Translations under genes and position numbers: made by a program | DNA from: Ktedonospora formicarum | Lineage (GTDB): Bacteria; Chloroflexota; Ktedonobacteria; Ktedonobacterales; Ktedonobacteraceae | Assembly: GCF_016587355.1 (NCBI RefSeq) | Contig: NZ_BNJF01000004.1 | Span: 62,001-126,000, forward strand | Length of the DNA stretch: 64,000 nt | Direction of reading: 5' to 3' | Shown here: piece by piece, positions 36,501 through 46,527 of the stretch | Position numbering within the stretch: position 1 is the first letter of the stretch | How the letters are laid out: the number at the start of each line of letters is the position of its first letter | Notes under the pieces: model-generated | Database searches by the model: none | The model's input: only the letters and a program-made list of their open reading frames with translations | Told to the model about the DNA's origin: nothing

Positions 36501-38115
36501 ATGAAGCGCCAGGCTGCAAGCACCCACACACAAACGACCACCATCCGTACCCCCACGTTCCTGCTGGAACTGCCCCTCGTGGTGAACCCGGGGCAGGCCA
36601 AGCACCTGCGCGCTCATCTGGAAGCGGCTCGCCAGCTCTCCAATGCCATGCTCTCCCTGGGGCAACGACGTCTGCGCTGCATGCGGGCTGACCCCACCTG
36701 GCAAGAGGCCCGCTCCCTTTCTCGTACCCACAAGGCTCAGCGGGCGGCGTCTTTCTCCGCCTTGCGTACAGCTCATGGCTTCACTGAAGCTGCCTTCCAT
36801 CAAGCCGCCAAAGGCTTGCGCGTTGGGTGGATTGCCGAGCACATTGAGGCGGTGCTCGCCCAAACCCTGGCGAGCCGCGCCTACCGTGCCCTCAATCGTG
36901 TCTGCCTCGGCAACGCCAGGCGTGTTCGGTTCAAGAGCCGAGGGCGAGGCTTCGGCAGCATCGAGAACAAGCGCAATGATACCGGTCTGCGCTTTGTCAT
37001 TCAACCACCCGAGAAGGGAAACGCAGGGTTCCTGCTCTGGAATGGGGATCGTTTCCCAGCCCTCATCAATTGGCAGGATGAAGTGATATGTCATGGTTTG
37101 AAGCACCGCATCAAATACGCTCGCCTCCTCCAACATCCCGCCAGCAGCAAGAGAGCGGCTGGTGCCGATACCGAGGGGTACCGCTACGTTGTGCAACTGG
37201 TCCTGGAAGGGGTCCCTCACCACAAGCCCAAGCACATCATTGGCAAGAGCATCGTGGGAGGAGATCTTGGCCCATCGACCCTGGCGCTCGTCCCCCAGGA
37301 AGGGGAAGCCAGTCTGCAGGTATTCTGTGCGGAACTGGCTCCTGATGCGAGAGTCATTCGTCGCCTGCAGCGGCAGATGGATCGGCAGCGGCGAGCCACC
37401 AATCCCGAGCACTATGACGAGAAGGGGCGCATCAGGAAGCAGGGCCCCAAGAAGCGACCGTGGAAACAGAGCAAGCGCTCCCAGGCGACGCGACGGCGCA
37501 TCGTAAGAGCTTGCATGGTCGTAAGGTCCATGAGGTACTGGCACTGGGCAAGACCATCATCCTCGAAAAAATCTCCTACAAGGCATGGCAGAGGCAATTT
37601 GGCACGAGTGTGGGACTGCGAGCCCCAGGGATGTTTGTAGCACTGTTGAAACGCATCGCCGTGCCCCCTTTGGGGGTTACAAGCACGGGCGGCACCCTGG
37701 TCGCGCGTCCCCACACGCACCACGGCACTGAGCCAGTGGTGTCATGGCTGTGGCACAAAGGTCAAGAAGCCCCTCTCCCAGCGCTGGCATCAGTGTGCCT
37801 GCGGTGTGGGTCCTGTGCAACGCGATCTCTACTCAGCGTTTCTTGCCGCCTACCTTGATCCAGCAAATCCCACTCCCTCGTGTGCCCGATACGCGCTCGT
37901 ATTGGGAAGGTGCGGAGGCGCGCCTGCGGGCAGCACACGAGCGTCTCATCCAACGTGCGAGAGAGAGGCAGGTCTTGCCCCGAAGCTTGGGTCTGACTCG
38001 AGCCAGAGCGCGTCTGCCCGAAAGTCCAGGGGAACTCCCACTAGAGCCTGATCTTCTCCTTTGGCGAGAAGAACAGGAAGCGTGGGCCGAACCCCTGGAA
38101 CCTCCGCTGCTTTAG
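36501..38115 (+). pseudogene. Divergent TnpB-like gene with several frameshifts
   Basis: Starts at 36501 (GGAGAGATGGGAG upstream). The first frame runs to about 37510 and has a long helical N-terminus and the RuvC-I-like IVGGDLGPSTLALVP. Continuation in a second frame gives HEVLALGKTIILEKISYKAW (RuvC-II Glu) and FGTSVGLRAPGMFVALLKRI. A third frame gives KPLSQRWHQCACGVGPVQRD and LYSAFLAAY, a zinc-finger-like end and RuvC-III Asp; a fourth frame carries the tail. At least three frameshifts. The order of motifs is that of TnpB, but the sequence is far from the other copies in this window. Confidence 0.6.
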
Positions 38116-38127
38116 CACGGAGAGCTT

Positions 38128-39381
38128 TCAGTTTTCGCTACCTTTGTAGCGTGACGCTTCCTTCTTTTCAGTATGCCAGGAGACATTACGCCAGTGGAAG
38201 TGAGGCAACCAGCGATTTGGTTTTCCTTCAATAGCGTCAGCAATCAATTCACCGAGTATCGGCGCAAATTTGAACCCATGCCCACTATCTCCTGTCGCTA
38301 CTGTGAGTCCTGCCCATTGGGGGTGGCGATCGATCCAGAAGTCCCCATCGGGTGTGTCAACGTAGAGGCAACGGCGAGTGCTCACAATTGGCGCGTCCTG
38401 TAACGCGGGAAAAGTCGTAGCCAGAAAAGCACGTAACTGTTCAATATCACTGTCAGTCACGACACGCTTATCCCGCTCAGGATGGAGTTTCTGACCCACT
38501 CCATGATTGCCTATCTTAATTACCCCCTCACGAGGATGAAGAGGGAAGCCGTACCAACCTGTATGGCCAATATCAGCGGTGAAAACGACGAAATTCGGTG
38601 GTGAAAAAAGGTCGGGATTGGCTGGTTTGAGATGAAATATAGGGTGTCCCGTTGCCTTTACGAATGGCGCAATGTCTGGAACAAGAAGTGAGGTCCAAGC
38701 CCCGGCAGCGACCAGAACATGTTCTGCATAAAAGGTATCTCCAGTAGAGGTGCATACTCCCCGCACCTGCTGACCCTCCTTAAGCAAGGCTTCGACCTTA
38801 TGCTCTGGATACAGGTTGATACCTTGTGCTTGGCTAAATCGTGCGATTGCCTCTATCACGCGCCCACTCTCTACATAGCCTCCTTTGGCATGGAAGAAAC
38901 CATCGACGAAGGCTCCGGCTTTCCAAGCCGGAAAACGTTGGGTTATAGCTTCCGCTGAGAGACGCTCAGGAGTATGGGCACGCCGGCGCAAAAGGCTGTA
39001 ACTTTCATATTCGAACTCACCAGGAGCCATAGGAGCACGTGTCAGCATTGTGACACCAACATCATGAAAAAATGTATCGCCGAGCATTTCATTCCATTGG
39101 AACCAACTCGCATATGCCCTTTCAGCCAGTTCCATATAACCTTCATCTGAACCATATTCCATGCGCACAATTTTACTAATGTCGGTAGAAGCAGCTAAAG
39201 GATGTGGCAATGGGCCTGGGTCGAGAACAGCAACATGATATCCACGCGCCTTCATTTCCAGAGCGGTTGTCAACCCGAAAATGCCAGCGCCAACCACAAG
39301 AAGATCATATACTTTCTCTGTATGCATCCTATTCATCCTATCCATCGTGAATATGAGCATATCTTTCAATACGCTCTTCAT
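38128..39381 (-). CDS. FAD-dependent amine oxidase, sarcosine/N-methyltryptophan oxidase type
   Basis: 417 aa if started at the ATG at 39381 (GGGGAAATAGC upstream); 39327 (MHTEKVYDLLVVGAG) fits family length better. FAD-binding GAGIFGLTTALEMKARGYHV, STDISKIVRMEYG near the flavin, and near the C-terminus RRCLYVDTPDGDFWIDRHP, where Cys is the covalent FAD attachment site in monomeric sarcosine oxidases, then GDSGHGFKFAPILGE. It oxidises secondary N-methyl amino acids to imine plus hydrogen peroxide in family members. Cytoplasmic. Divergent from the large LuxR regulator. Confidence 0.88.
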   Translation of the reverse strand: MKSVLKDMLIFTMDRMNRMHTEKVYDLLVVGAGIFGLTTALEMKARGYHVAVLDPGPLPHPLAASTDISKIVRMEYGSDEGYMELAERAYASWFQWNEMLGDTFFHDVGVTMLTRAPMAPGEFEYESYSLLRRRAHTPERLSAEAITQRFPAWKAGAFVDGFFHAKGGYVESGRVIEAIARFSQAQGINLYPEHKVEALLKEGQQVRGVCTSTGDTFYAEHVLVAAGAWTSLLVPDIAPFVKATGHPIFHLKPANPDLFSPPNFVVFTADIGHTGWYGFPLHPREGVIKIGNHGVGQKLHPERDKRVVTDSDIEQLRAFLATTFPALQDAPIVSTRRCLYVDTPDGDFWIDRHPQWAGLTVATGDSGHGFKFAPILGELIADAIEGKPNRWLPHFHWRNVSWHTEKKEASRYKGSEN

Positions 39382-39578
39382 GCTATTTCCCCATTCCCAA
39401 AGTATAGCATAGAGTACTGACTCTCTTTATTTCACAAAAACTTCAAAGGTTAGCGCTTCAAAAAACCTTAGGACCAGAGAAGGGAATACATATCGCTTCT
39501 TCCAGTGCAAGTATTTCTCTGCTATACTCCTTCTTGTAGAGATGTTGGGGAATACAGAAGCAATATCGAGATGGATGT

Positions 39579-42500
39579 ATGCCAAAACGTACGCGTTATC
39601 TACTGATCTGGTCTGAAGAAACAGGGCGTTATGAGCTACAAGAGCGAGACAGTAATACCCACACTCCATTCCAAGAAGATGAGAAGTGGTGGCGCTCCTG
39701 GCTTACGCAACAGAAATCATTTGCCTTTCAGGGAAGGCAGGGGCATATCACTTTGCTGAAAGAAGCCCGAAAGCGGGGCACTGACTACTGGTACGCCTAT
39801 CGCAGCCAGAACCGACAAACAAGCAAGAAATACGCGGGGCGCACGGCTGATCTGACTATCGCGCTCCTGGAAGAACTGGCTGAGTCATTTATCAATCAGA
39901 CTGTACCTCACAAGGTTGGTACGCCCGAACCTGGACTTCCGAAAGTAAACTTGAAAGTAGACTTGCAGGTAGAAATTCCACATCCATCCCCGCCCTATGA
40001 GACGACAGCGCTTGAACCAAAATTTCGCACACCACGCTTGCAAGCAACGCTTGTAGCTCGCGAACGCCTTTGGGACAGACTGGATATGGGGCTGCAAAGT
40101 AAGCTCATTCTGGTTTGCGCACCCGCTGGTTTCGGCAAGACAACACTGGTAAGCCAGTGGCTCAATGAACGATGTGTGACTACCATACCAGTTGCCTGGC
40201 TCTCGCTAGATGAAGGAGACAATGATCCCTTACGCTTCTGGCGCTCAATCATCACCGCCTGCCAGCGTTTTCATCCTCACATCGGTCACGCTTCATTGGC
40301 ACTCCTTTCCCCCACACTCTCTCCTTCCCTCGGATTCCAGCCACTGGAAACGATCCTTACCTCATTCCTCAATGAACTGGCACGCAATACCTGTACAGGC
40401 ATTATAATACTAGAAGAGTATCACCTGATCACAGAAACACGCCTGCATGAGACACTCACTTTTTTCCTCAATCATCTGCCACCGGATATGCATATCATTA
40501 TGCTCACGCGTAGCCGACCAGCCTTTCCCCTGGTAAACTGGCAAGCCAGAGGAGAACTGTGCGAGATACAATCAGCAGAACTGCGCTTCTCACCAGAAGA
40601 GACACGAAGTTTCTTCCAACAAACATTATTTCCCTCATTACCAATCCCGCTCTCAGATGAGCTTCTACACCAGATTAATGCACGCGTCGAAGGCTGGGCT
40701 GCTGGCTTGCGACTCCTGACACTAAGCATACAAAGTCGCTCGCAGCAAGCAAAGTTCGAACATGTCCTCAAGAGCTTCGCAGGGAATCAGCGTTCATTGC
40801 AGGAATATTTTGTTACCGAGGTCCTCAATGTCCAATCACCGAAGATTCAGCATTTTTTGCTGCGCACTAGCATTCTTACCACCCTCACTGCCTCGCTCTG
40901 CGATGCCCTCTTGGGGCGGCATGACAGCCAACTTCTTCTGGAAAAAGTAGAGCAGGCTGGCTTATTCCTCGAAGCACTTGACGGTTCTGAAGCATGGTAC
41001 CGTTACCACGCCCTTTTCGCCGAGGCAATGCGAGCCGAGGCCCAACACCTCCTGGACAAAGAAACATATCGTTCACTCTATCTCAAAGCCAGTCTCTGGT
41101 ACGAACAACAGAACTTGTATACAGAAGCAATCGAAACAGCCTTCCAGGCCCAGGATATCGGGCGAGTCACAATACTCATCGAGCACCTGCTAGAGACCAG
41201 CGAGAATTTTGTCTTCGGCAGATCAATTTTCCAGAGGGCCCCCGAATTTCACACCTTACGACGCTGGCTAGAACAGTTGCCAGAGGAAGTCATGAGCGCA
41301 CATCCATTGCTCTGCCTGGGCCACGCGGAAGCCATCCTCTTCGTCGCCATCATGCGCCAAAGCGCCCCCTTGCCGCCAGCGATGCAACAATTGGAGAAAG
41401 CCCTTCAAATGGCTGAAAACGGCTGGCGACACTCAGGCAATCAAGCCCGGCTTGGTGAGGTCTTGGCCTTCCGCGCGATGGTTCTCCGGCAACCAGGAGC
41501 AATGCATGAGGCTGCAAGTTACGCAAGGCAAGCCCTTGCCTTGCTGCCAGCAGAAGCAGTCGCGAGTAGAATGATGAGCCGATGGTTTGTTGGCATGGGT
41601 GAGCAAGAAGAGGGCAATCTCAATACTGCGCTCGAAGCGTTTCTAGAGGTCCAAGCATTTTGCGAAGCGCTTGGACATGCCCCCATCAAACGAGCTAATA
41701 CGGTCTGGTTAAGCGGGCTCTACTATGCCCTTGGAGAGCTACAACAAGCGGCTGAATCTTACCGTCAACTGTTGGATGAAGCCAGATTGGCAGAGGATAT
41801 CGATGATATATGTGACGCATTGTTAGGACTGGCTCAACTTTCTTACGAATGGAATGAATTGGCAACCGCCGAACAACAGGCACGAGATGCGTTCGATCTG
41901 GCTCAACAATTGAACAATTCCGAACTTCAGGTTCAGGCAACTCTCATTCTGGCACATGTTGAACTAGCATACGGAGATTTCTCGGTGGCTCAAAGACGCT
42001 GTATCGCGCAATTGACTTCTCTACCAGCCGCGTTGCCCCAAAGGAGCAGGCTTATGCGCGAGCTTCAAGCAATGCAAGCCCAGCTCGCTCTCGCGCAAGA
42101 TGACTTTGTGGCCTTCGAGCGTATATGGGGAAATCTAACCCCAGTACATGAACTTCCACACAGTCAACGCAATCGCGAAACATTGCTCCAAGCCCGCTGG
42201 CTACTTCGTCAGGATCAAGCGGAGGCTGCTTTAGATCTCCTTGAAACGATGCTGCCTCAAGCACAATTAGAGGGGCGCACTGGAACTGTATGGGAAATTC
42301 AATTATGCATGACTTTAACACATGCAGCGCTCAAGCATCTTCCCACCGCTCGACAACAGCTCCAATCACTACTCACGCATATACATGCTGCTGGCTATAT
42401 TCGACTTTTCCTCAATGAAGGCGAACCTCTAGCCGCTTTATTGCAATCGCTGCTCCCCATTGTACGTGGAGGCGCACAACGAGCTATGCTCAAACGTCTA

Positions 42501-42749
42501 CTACATGCCTTTGCGCAACAGAGAAGCACAACAGAATCGGAATCTCTCCTTCTGGAGCCACTCAGCACACAGGAACAGCGGGTACTCCATCTACTCGCAT
42601 CTGGACATTCTAACCCTGATATCGCACGGAGGCTTACCGTTTCCGTAAACACAGTAAAGGTCCAGGTTCAAAGCATTTATCGTAAGCTCAAAGTAAACAA
42701 CCGCGTTGAGGCAAGCGAGGTCGCGCGCACGCTCAATTTACTCTCGTAG
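39579..42749 (+). CDS. Large ATP-binding LuxR-family regulator (MalT-like, LAL)
   Basis: 1056 aa. An N-terminal region of about 110 residues (YLLIWSEETGRYELQER) precedes the STAND ATPase: Walker A CAPAGFGKTTLVSQWL near 181 and IIILEEYHLI near the Walker B. Helical TPR-like repeats span about 480-970. The C-terminal LuxR DNA-binding domain is LSTQEQRVLHLLASGHSNPD and TVSVNTVKVQVQSIYRKLKV. MalT-type proteins sense a small ligand and ATP and activate transcription. It lies between amine oxidase and FAD monooxygenase genes and may control one of them. Confidence 0.93.
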   Translation: MPKRTRYLLIWSEETGRYELQERDSNTHTPFQEDEKWWRSWLTQQKSFAFQGRQGHITLLKEARKRGTDYWYAYRSQNRQTSKKYAGRTADLTIALLEELAESFINQTVPHKVGTPEPGLPKVNLKVDLQVEIPHPSPPYETTALEPKFRTPRLQATLVARERLWDRLDMGLQSKLILVCAPAGFGKTTLVSQWLNERCVTTIPVAWLSLDEGDNDPLRFWRSIITACQRFHPHIGHASLALLSPTLSPSLGFQPLETILTSFLNELARNTCTGIIILEEYHLITETRLHETLTFFLNHLPPDMHIIMLTRSRPAFPLVNWQARGELCEIQSAELRFSPEETRSFFQQTLFPSLPIPLSDELLHQINARVEGWAAGLRLLTLSIQSRSQQAKFEHVLKSFAGNQRSLQEYFVTEVLNVQSPKIQHFLLRTSILTTLTASLCDALLGRHDSQLLLEKVEQAGLFLEALDGSEAWYRYHALFAEAMRAEAQHLLDKETYRSLYLKASLWYEQQNLYTEAIETAFQAQDIGRVTILIEHLLETSENFVFGRSIFQRAPEFHTLRRWLEQLPEEVMSAHPLLCLGHAEAILFVAIMRQSAPLPPAMQQLEKALQMAENGWRHSGNQARLGEVLAFRAMVLRQPGAMHEAASYARQALALLPAEAVASRMMSRWFVGMGEQEEGNLNTALEAFLEVQAFCEALGHAPIKRANTVWLSGLYYALGELQQAAESYRQLLDEARLAEDIDDICDALLGLAQLSYEWNELATAEQQARDAFDLAQQLNNSELQVQATLILAHVELAYGDFSVAQRRCIAQLTSLPAALPQRSRLMRELQAMQAQLALAQDDFVAFERIWGNLTPVHELPHSQRNRETLLQARWLLRQDQAEAALDLLETMLPQAQLEGRTGTVWEIQLCMTLTHAALKHLPTARQQLQSLLTHIHAAGYIRLFLNEGEPLAALLQSLLPIVRGGAQRAMLKRLLHAFAQQRSTTESESLLLEPLSTQEQRVLHLLASGHSNPDIARRLTVSVNTVKVQVQSIYRKLKVNNRVEASEVARTLNLLS

Positions 42750-42929
42750 GATGCTCTCCCATAACAATACTGTATTCCCCAACACCCTCACATCTCAACA
42801 TAATCTCACTATCATGCCCTCATAATCACCTGCTCAAACCATCCAGTCAGGTGATGTTCCGCTCCCTCAACATCCCTATACTGAGCAGCAGAGGCAACAA
42901 TACGATTGATGAAAGGACAGTGAACGTCT

Positions 42930-44603
42930 ATGCAAGACAGACCATCGGATAAAGAGATACACATACCAGCCCTGATTGTTGGTGGCGGAATAGTCGGCCT
43001 TTCTGCTTCGCTTTTTCTCTCTCACCAGGGCATTTCCTCCCTCCTGATCGAGCGACACGCAGGAACCTCAATTCATCCGCGAGCACGCGGCATTAATAGT
43101 CGTACTATGGAACTATATCGAGAGTTAGGAATAGACGACGCAGTGAGAGCCGCTGGCGCGGAACTGGCCGATACCTTTGGTTTCCATCAGGGGCAGTCCT
43201 TACGAGAAGTCATAGAGTCCAGGCCACGCAAGCCAGATGGAGAAAAGAAACTTCCAGGCGGCGGTATGCTTGCAAAAATTAGCCCAAGCACAGCGGCACG
43301 CGGTACACAGGACAAAATTGAGCCAGTTCTGTTACAAGCTGCACGTGAACGAGGCGGTGATCTACGCTTCTTCACAGAATTACGCACATTTGAGCAGGAT
43401 GATACGGGCGTAACAGCTACAGTCCGTGAGCGCAAAAGTGGTGCAGAATATACCGTACATGCTGATTATATGATCGCTGCCGATGGCGCAAACAGCCGAA
43501 CACGCTCGATACTTGGCGCAACGACCAGCGGGCGAGGCTCACTGGGTCATCTGCTGAACGTCCTGTTTCAAGCAGATTTGAGAGAGCTTGTACGCGGTCG
43601 CAAATTTAGCTTATGCATCATTGATCGCCCTGAAGTTCGAGGGCTGTTCACCTCGATTAATAACAGTGATCGCTGGGTCTTCCACATTTCCTATGACTAC
43701 GCTAAAGGCGAAAGAGCCGAAGATTATCCACTCGAACGCTGCGAAAAGCTTTTGCGCCTGGCCTTGGGAATGCCGGAAATTAAGCTTGAAATCAAGAGCA
43801 TCCTACCATGGGAGTCCGCTATGCGCGTTGTTGACAACTTTCAACATGGGCATGTCTTCTTCGCGGGTGACGCCGCTCACCAGATGCCCCCATGGGGAGG
43901 GCAGGGAGCAAATACAGGTATCGCCGACGCACATAATCTAGCCTGGAAACTCGCGGCAGTCCTAAAAAGGCAGGCCGGACCAACCCTGCTGAACACCTAT
44001 GATGTCGAACGTCGCCCTGTTGGGTACCTGGCGGCTGATGAGTCAGCCGCAGCAGCCGATGCAAGAGGCTTACTCTCAAAAAGTAAAATGACCGCACTTC
44101 TCCCTATGATACGCAGAGCACCACGCCTTCTCGGCTATGGCTATGAATACGCTTCAAAGGCTGTAATATCGGATGGTACAACAGCCAGGGGCATCGTTTG
44201 GCAGTTACTTTCCGGCAAGCTTGGACTCGACGGACGCCCCGGAACACGTGCCCCACATGCCTGGATCGAGTACGAGGGTAAGCGCATCTCGACACTTGAT
44301 CTGTTCGGCAAAGGCTTCGTACTCTTAACTGGCACGGACGGCAATGCGTGGTACCAGGCCGCGCCCCTTGTCGCGCAACGGCTAGGCATTGATCTATGTG
44401 CCTATCGCATCAATCCCGCTGGTGATCTGCGAGACCCTGATGACCACTGGCGAAACAAGGCAGGTATCTCGACTCAAGGTGCTCTCTTAGTACGTCCAGA
44501 TGGCTTCGTTGCCTGGCGCTCACGTCAACAACATAGTCATCCCCGACAAGAACTTGAGCGGACCATAACCCACATTTTGTCCCGCGACACCATTTACGTT
44601 TAA
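42930..44603 (+). CDS. FAD-dependent aromatic monooxygenase (PheA/TfdB/RdmE type)
   Basis: 557 aa. Class A flavoprotein: GGGIVGLSASLFLSHQGISS (Rossmann), RARGINSRTMELYRELGID, the DG motif YMIAADGANSRTR, and the second FAD motif VFFAGDAAHQMPPWGGQGAN. A C-terminal thioredoxin-like domain follows at about 420-550. Family members hydroxylate phenols or tailor polyketides with NAD(P)H and oxygen. It follows the LuxR regulator by 180 bp on the same strand. Substrate unknown. Confidence 0.92.
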   Translation: MQDRPSDKEIHIPALIVGGGIVGLSASLFLSHQGISSLLIERHAGTSIHPRARGINSRTMELYRELGIDDAVRAAGAELADTFGFHQGQSLREVIESRPRKPDGEKKLPGGGMLAKISPSTAARGTQDKIEPVLLQAARERGGDLRFFTELRTFEQDDTGVTATVRERKSGAEYTVHADYMIAADGANSRTRSILGATTSGRGSLGHLLNVLFQADLRELVRGRKFSLCIIDRPEVRGLFTSINNSDRWVFHISYDYAKGERAEDYPLERCEKLLRLALGMPEIKLEIKSILPWESAMRVVDNFQHGHVFFAGDAAHQMPPWGGQGANTGIADAHNLAWKLAAVLKRQAGPTLLNTYDVERRPVGYLAADESAAAADARGLLSKSKMTALLPMIRRAPRLLGYGYEYASKAVISDGTTARGIVWQLLSGKLGLDGRPGTRAPHAWIEYEGKRISTLDLFGKGFVLLTGTDGNAWYQAAPLVAQRLGIDLCAYRINPAGDLRDPDDHWRNKAGISTQGALLVRPDGFVAWRSRQQHSHPRQELERTITHILSRDTIYV

Positions 44604-44795
44604 AATAGCGATATCAACGAGATCGAACTTTCCATCGACGATGACACAGATTGAAGGCATCCTCAAGCACGCATCTCTGAAGCATCGCAGAGGTGTGTGC
44701 TTTCTTCGAGAGCAGCCTACGAAAAAGAGACTCTGACTCACTGTTCTCCCAAAAACCATAGGCGTTCCAACTCAAGCACATTCGCAATTAATACC

Positions 44796-45431
44796 TCAAT
44801 GTACGGCCAGACCGTCAAGAAGTTGAGCAAGACCATTCACAATGCGCTCTTCACTCCAACCAAGCGTATGCCGCTGATAGAGGTAGAGGTCCACCTGAAT
44901 CGCCGCCAACAAGCACTCCGCGAGGTACTCGCAATCCAGATCTGCACGACATGCCCCCATCTTCACGGCAATTTGGAAATAGAATACAACTCTTTCCCTG
45001 TTCCAGGTAAACCCTTCACACTGATAAAAACTCCGATCCTCCTGCGCCTGATATGCCCTGTATAAAGCCAACAGATACGTTGTATGCTCTTCAATGAAGC
45101 GCGCGAACTTCTTGAGGAACAGATAGATGAGCTGAATTGGTTGTGCCTCACCCTGCTCAAAACCAAAATTGCCCTTCGCCTCTTTCTGAAATTGCTCAAA
45201 ATGTGGGGTAAGTAATGCTTCTAAAAGTTCCCCTTTGTGGGCAAAATGTCGATATAGAGTTCCTTGCCCAACGCCAGCCGCTTTTGCAATTTCCGTCATC
45301 GTGACCGACTCAATATCACGCTCTGCAAAAAGCTCCTGCGCTGTTTGCAGCAACTGCTGCTTATTAGCTACTGCGTCACGACGCTCTTCACGCCTCTGTT
45401 TCAGCTCAACAGCCTTCCCTGGTCGCTCCAT
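44796..45431 (-). CDS. TetR-family repressor
   Basis: 211 aa from the ATG at 45431, with AGGAGGCTTTAC upstream. The N-terminal helix-turn-helix is SVTMTEIAKAAGVGQGTLYR followed by HFAHKGELLEALL; the C-terminal part is the helical ligand domain. It is divergent from the SDR gene. Two identical 17-bp sites lie between its start and that gene, so it likely represses both. Ligand unknown. Confidence 0.93.
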   Translation of the reverse strand: MERPGKAVELKQRREERRDAVANKQQLLQTAQELFAERDIESVTMTEIAKAAGVGQGTLYRHFAHKGELLEALLTPHFEQFQKEAKGNFGFEQGEAQPIQLIYLFLKKFARFIEEHTTYLLALYRAYQAQEDRSFYQCEGFTWNRERVVFYFQIAVKMGACRADLDCEYLAECLLAAIQVDLYLYQRHTLGWSEERIVNGLAQLLDGLAVH

Positions 45432-45451
45432 GTAAAGCCTCCTATGTCCTC

Positions 45452-45480
45452 TTGACAAAACGGATTGTCGTCCGTATAAT
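45452..45480 (+). promoter_or_regulatory. Consensus sigma-70 promoter of the SDR gene
   Basis: TTGACA at 45452-45457, spacer of exactly 17 bp, TATAAT at 45475-45480: both hexamers perfect. The spacer is one complete operator copy. The predicted start is near 45487, giving a leader of about 145 nt. Confidence 0.9.
45458..45474. promoter_or_regulatory. TetR operator copy 1
   Basis: AAACGGATTGTCGTCCG, with palindromic CGGA/TCCG arms, filling the promoter spacer. Confidence 0.75.
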
Positions 45481-45488
45481 GTCCTAAG

Positions 45489-45505
45489 AAACGGATTGTC
45501 GTCCG
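45489..45505. promoter_or_regulatory. TetR operator copy 2
   Basis: AAACGGATTGTCGTCCG, identical to copy 1 and 31 bp apart start to start (about three helical turns), placed over the predicted transcription start. Confidence 0.75.
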
Positions 45506-45631
45506 CTAATACTATACCATAAAGTAGCCGATACAGGCGAGTTCTCCTTCATGCTCTCTAGTCTGGTGGTCGTCTGTTCGAAAAGGACAGATAAGCCTGT
45601 CTCTCGACCTCTTTATCGAAAGGATATATCT

Positions 45632-46381
45632 ATGTCTAAACTTCAAGGAAAAGTGGCTTTGGTAACTGGAGGCAATAGCGGCATCGGCCTCGCTACTGCC
45701 AAGGAGTTTCATGCCCAGGGTGCAAAAGTCGTGATCTCAGGGCGCAACCGTGAAACATTAGCGGTTGTCGAGAAAGAATTGGGTGAAGGTGTGCTGACTG
45801 TTCCCTCGAATGTTTCAAAGCTCAGTGATATTGATGAGCTGATGGCGCAAACAAAAGCCACCTTTGGCAATTTAGATATTCTCTTTGTCAATGCAGGTAT
45901 TGTCATTCAAGGCATGCTTGGGAAAGTCACGGAAGAAGACTTTGATGCGGTCATCAACACCAATTTTAAAGGGGCATTCTTCACCATTCAGAAAGCCTTG
46001 CCCCTTTTGAATGATGGAGCATCCATCATTATCAATGGCTCGATCAACGCCCACATGGCAATTCCTGGCAGTTCAATTTATTCGGCAAGCAAAGCCGCGA
46101 TCCACTCGCTCTCTCGCTCTCTCTCCTCTGAGTTAATTGAGCGTGGTATTCGCGTCAATACCATCACGATTGGCCCAACCGAAACCCCAATCCTGGGAAG
46201 TTTCTCACCAGAACAATATGCCGCGTTCAAACAACATATTGGGCAACGTTCGCCTGTCAAACGATTAGGAACATCTGAGGAGATCGCCAAGGTTGCTCTG
46301 TTCCTCGCATCCTCGGATTCCTCCTTCGTGGTTGGTTCTGAGATCTATGCTGAAGGCGGGATGCTTTTCAATAGACTCTAG
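45632..46381 (+). CDS. Short-chain dehydrogenase/reductase (SDR)
   Basis: 249 aa from the ATG at 45632 (GAAAGGATATATCT upstream). Classical SDR: TGGNSGIGLATAKEF (TGxxxGxG), NAGIVIQG, catalytic Ser in IIINGSINAHM, Tyr-x-x-x-Lys in SIYSASKAAIHSL, and PTETPILGSF. Uses NAD(P)H to reduce or oxidise a small carbonyl/alcohol; substrate unknown. Controlled, from the operator layout, by the divergent TetR repressor. Confidence 0.93.
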   Translation: MSKLQGKVALVTGGNSGIGLATAKEFHAQGAKVVISGRNRETLAVVEKELGEGVLTVPSNVSKLSDIDELMAQTKATFGNLDILFVNAGIVIQGMLGKVTEEDFDAVINTNFKGAFFTIQKALPLLNDGASIIINGSINAHMAIPGSSIYSASKAAIHSLSRSLSSELIERGIRVNTITIGPTETPILGSFSPEQYAAFKQHIGQRSPVKRLGTSEEIAKVALFLASSDSSFVVGSEIYAEGGMLFNRL

Positions 46382-46405
46382 GTATTTCGCCTGTTTCTTA
46401 ATTAG

Positions 46406-46457
46406 AGAGCGTTCGCTCGTCCCTCAATCCAGGCTCCTGCGAACGCTCTTTGTTCTT
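46406..46457 (+). terminator. Intrinsic terminator after the SDR gene
   Basis: AGAGCGTTCGC (46406-46416) pairs with GCGAACGCTCT (46439-46449), followed by TTGTTCTT. It lies 25 bp past the stop. Confidence 0.75.
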
Positions 46458-46527
46458 GGTCGATCACATTACACAAGCGGCCACTCAGCCTTTGCATACC
46501 TCCTGTATGCATTTAAGATCTGCAAAT

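Noticed and set aside
36339..37544. 401-codon open frame on the minus strand
   Set aside because: It is antisense to the TnpB-like gene and lies in its GC-rich codon shadow; no ribosome site, and the plus-strand reading has family motifs.
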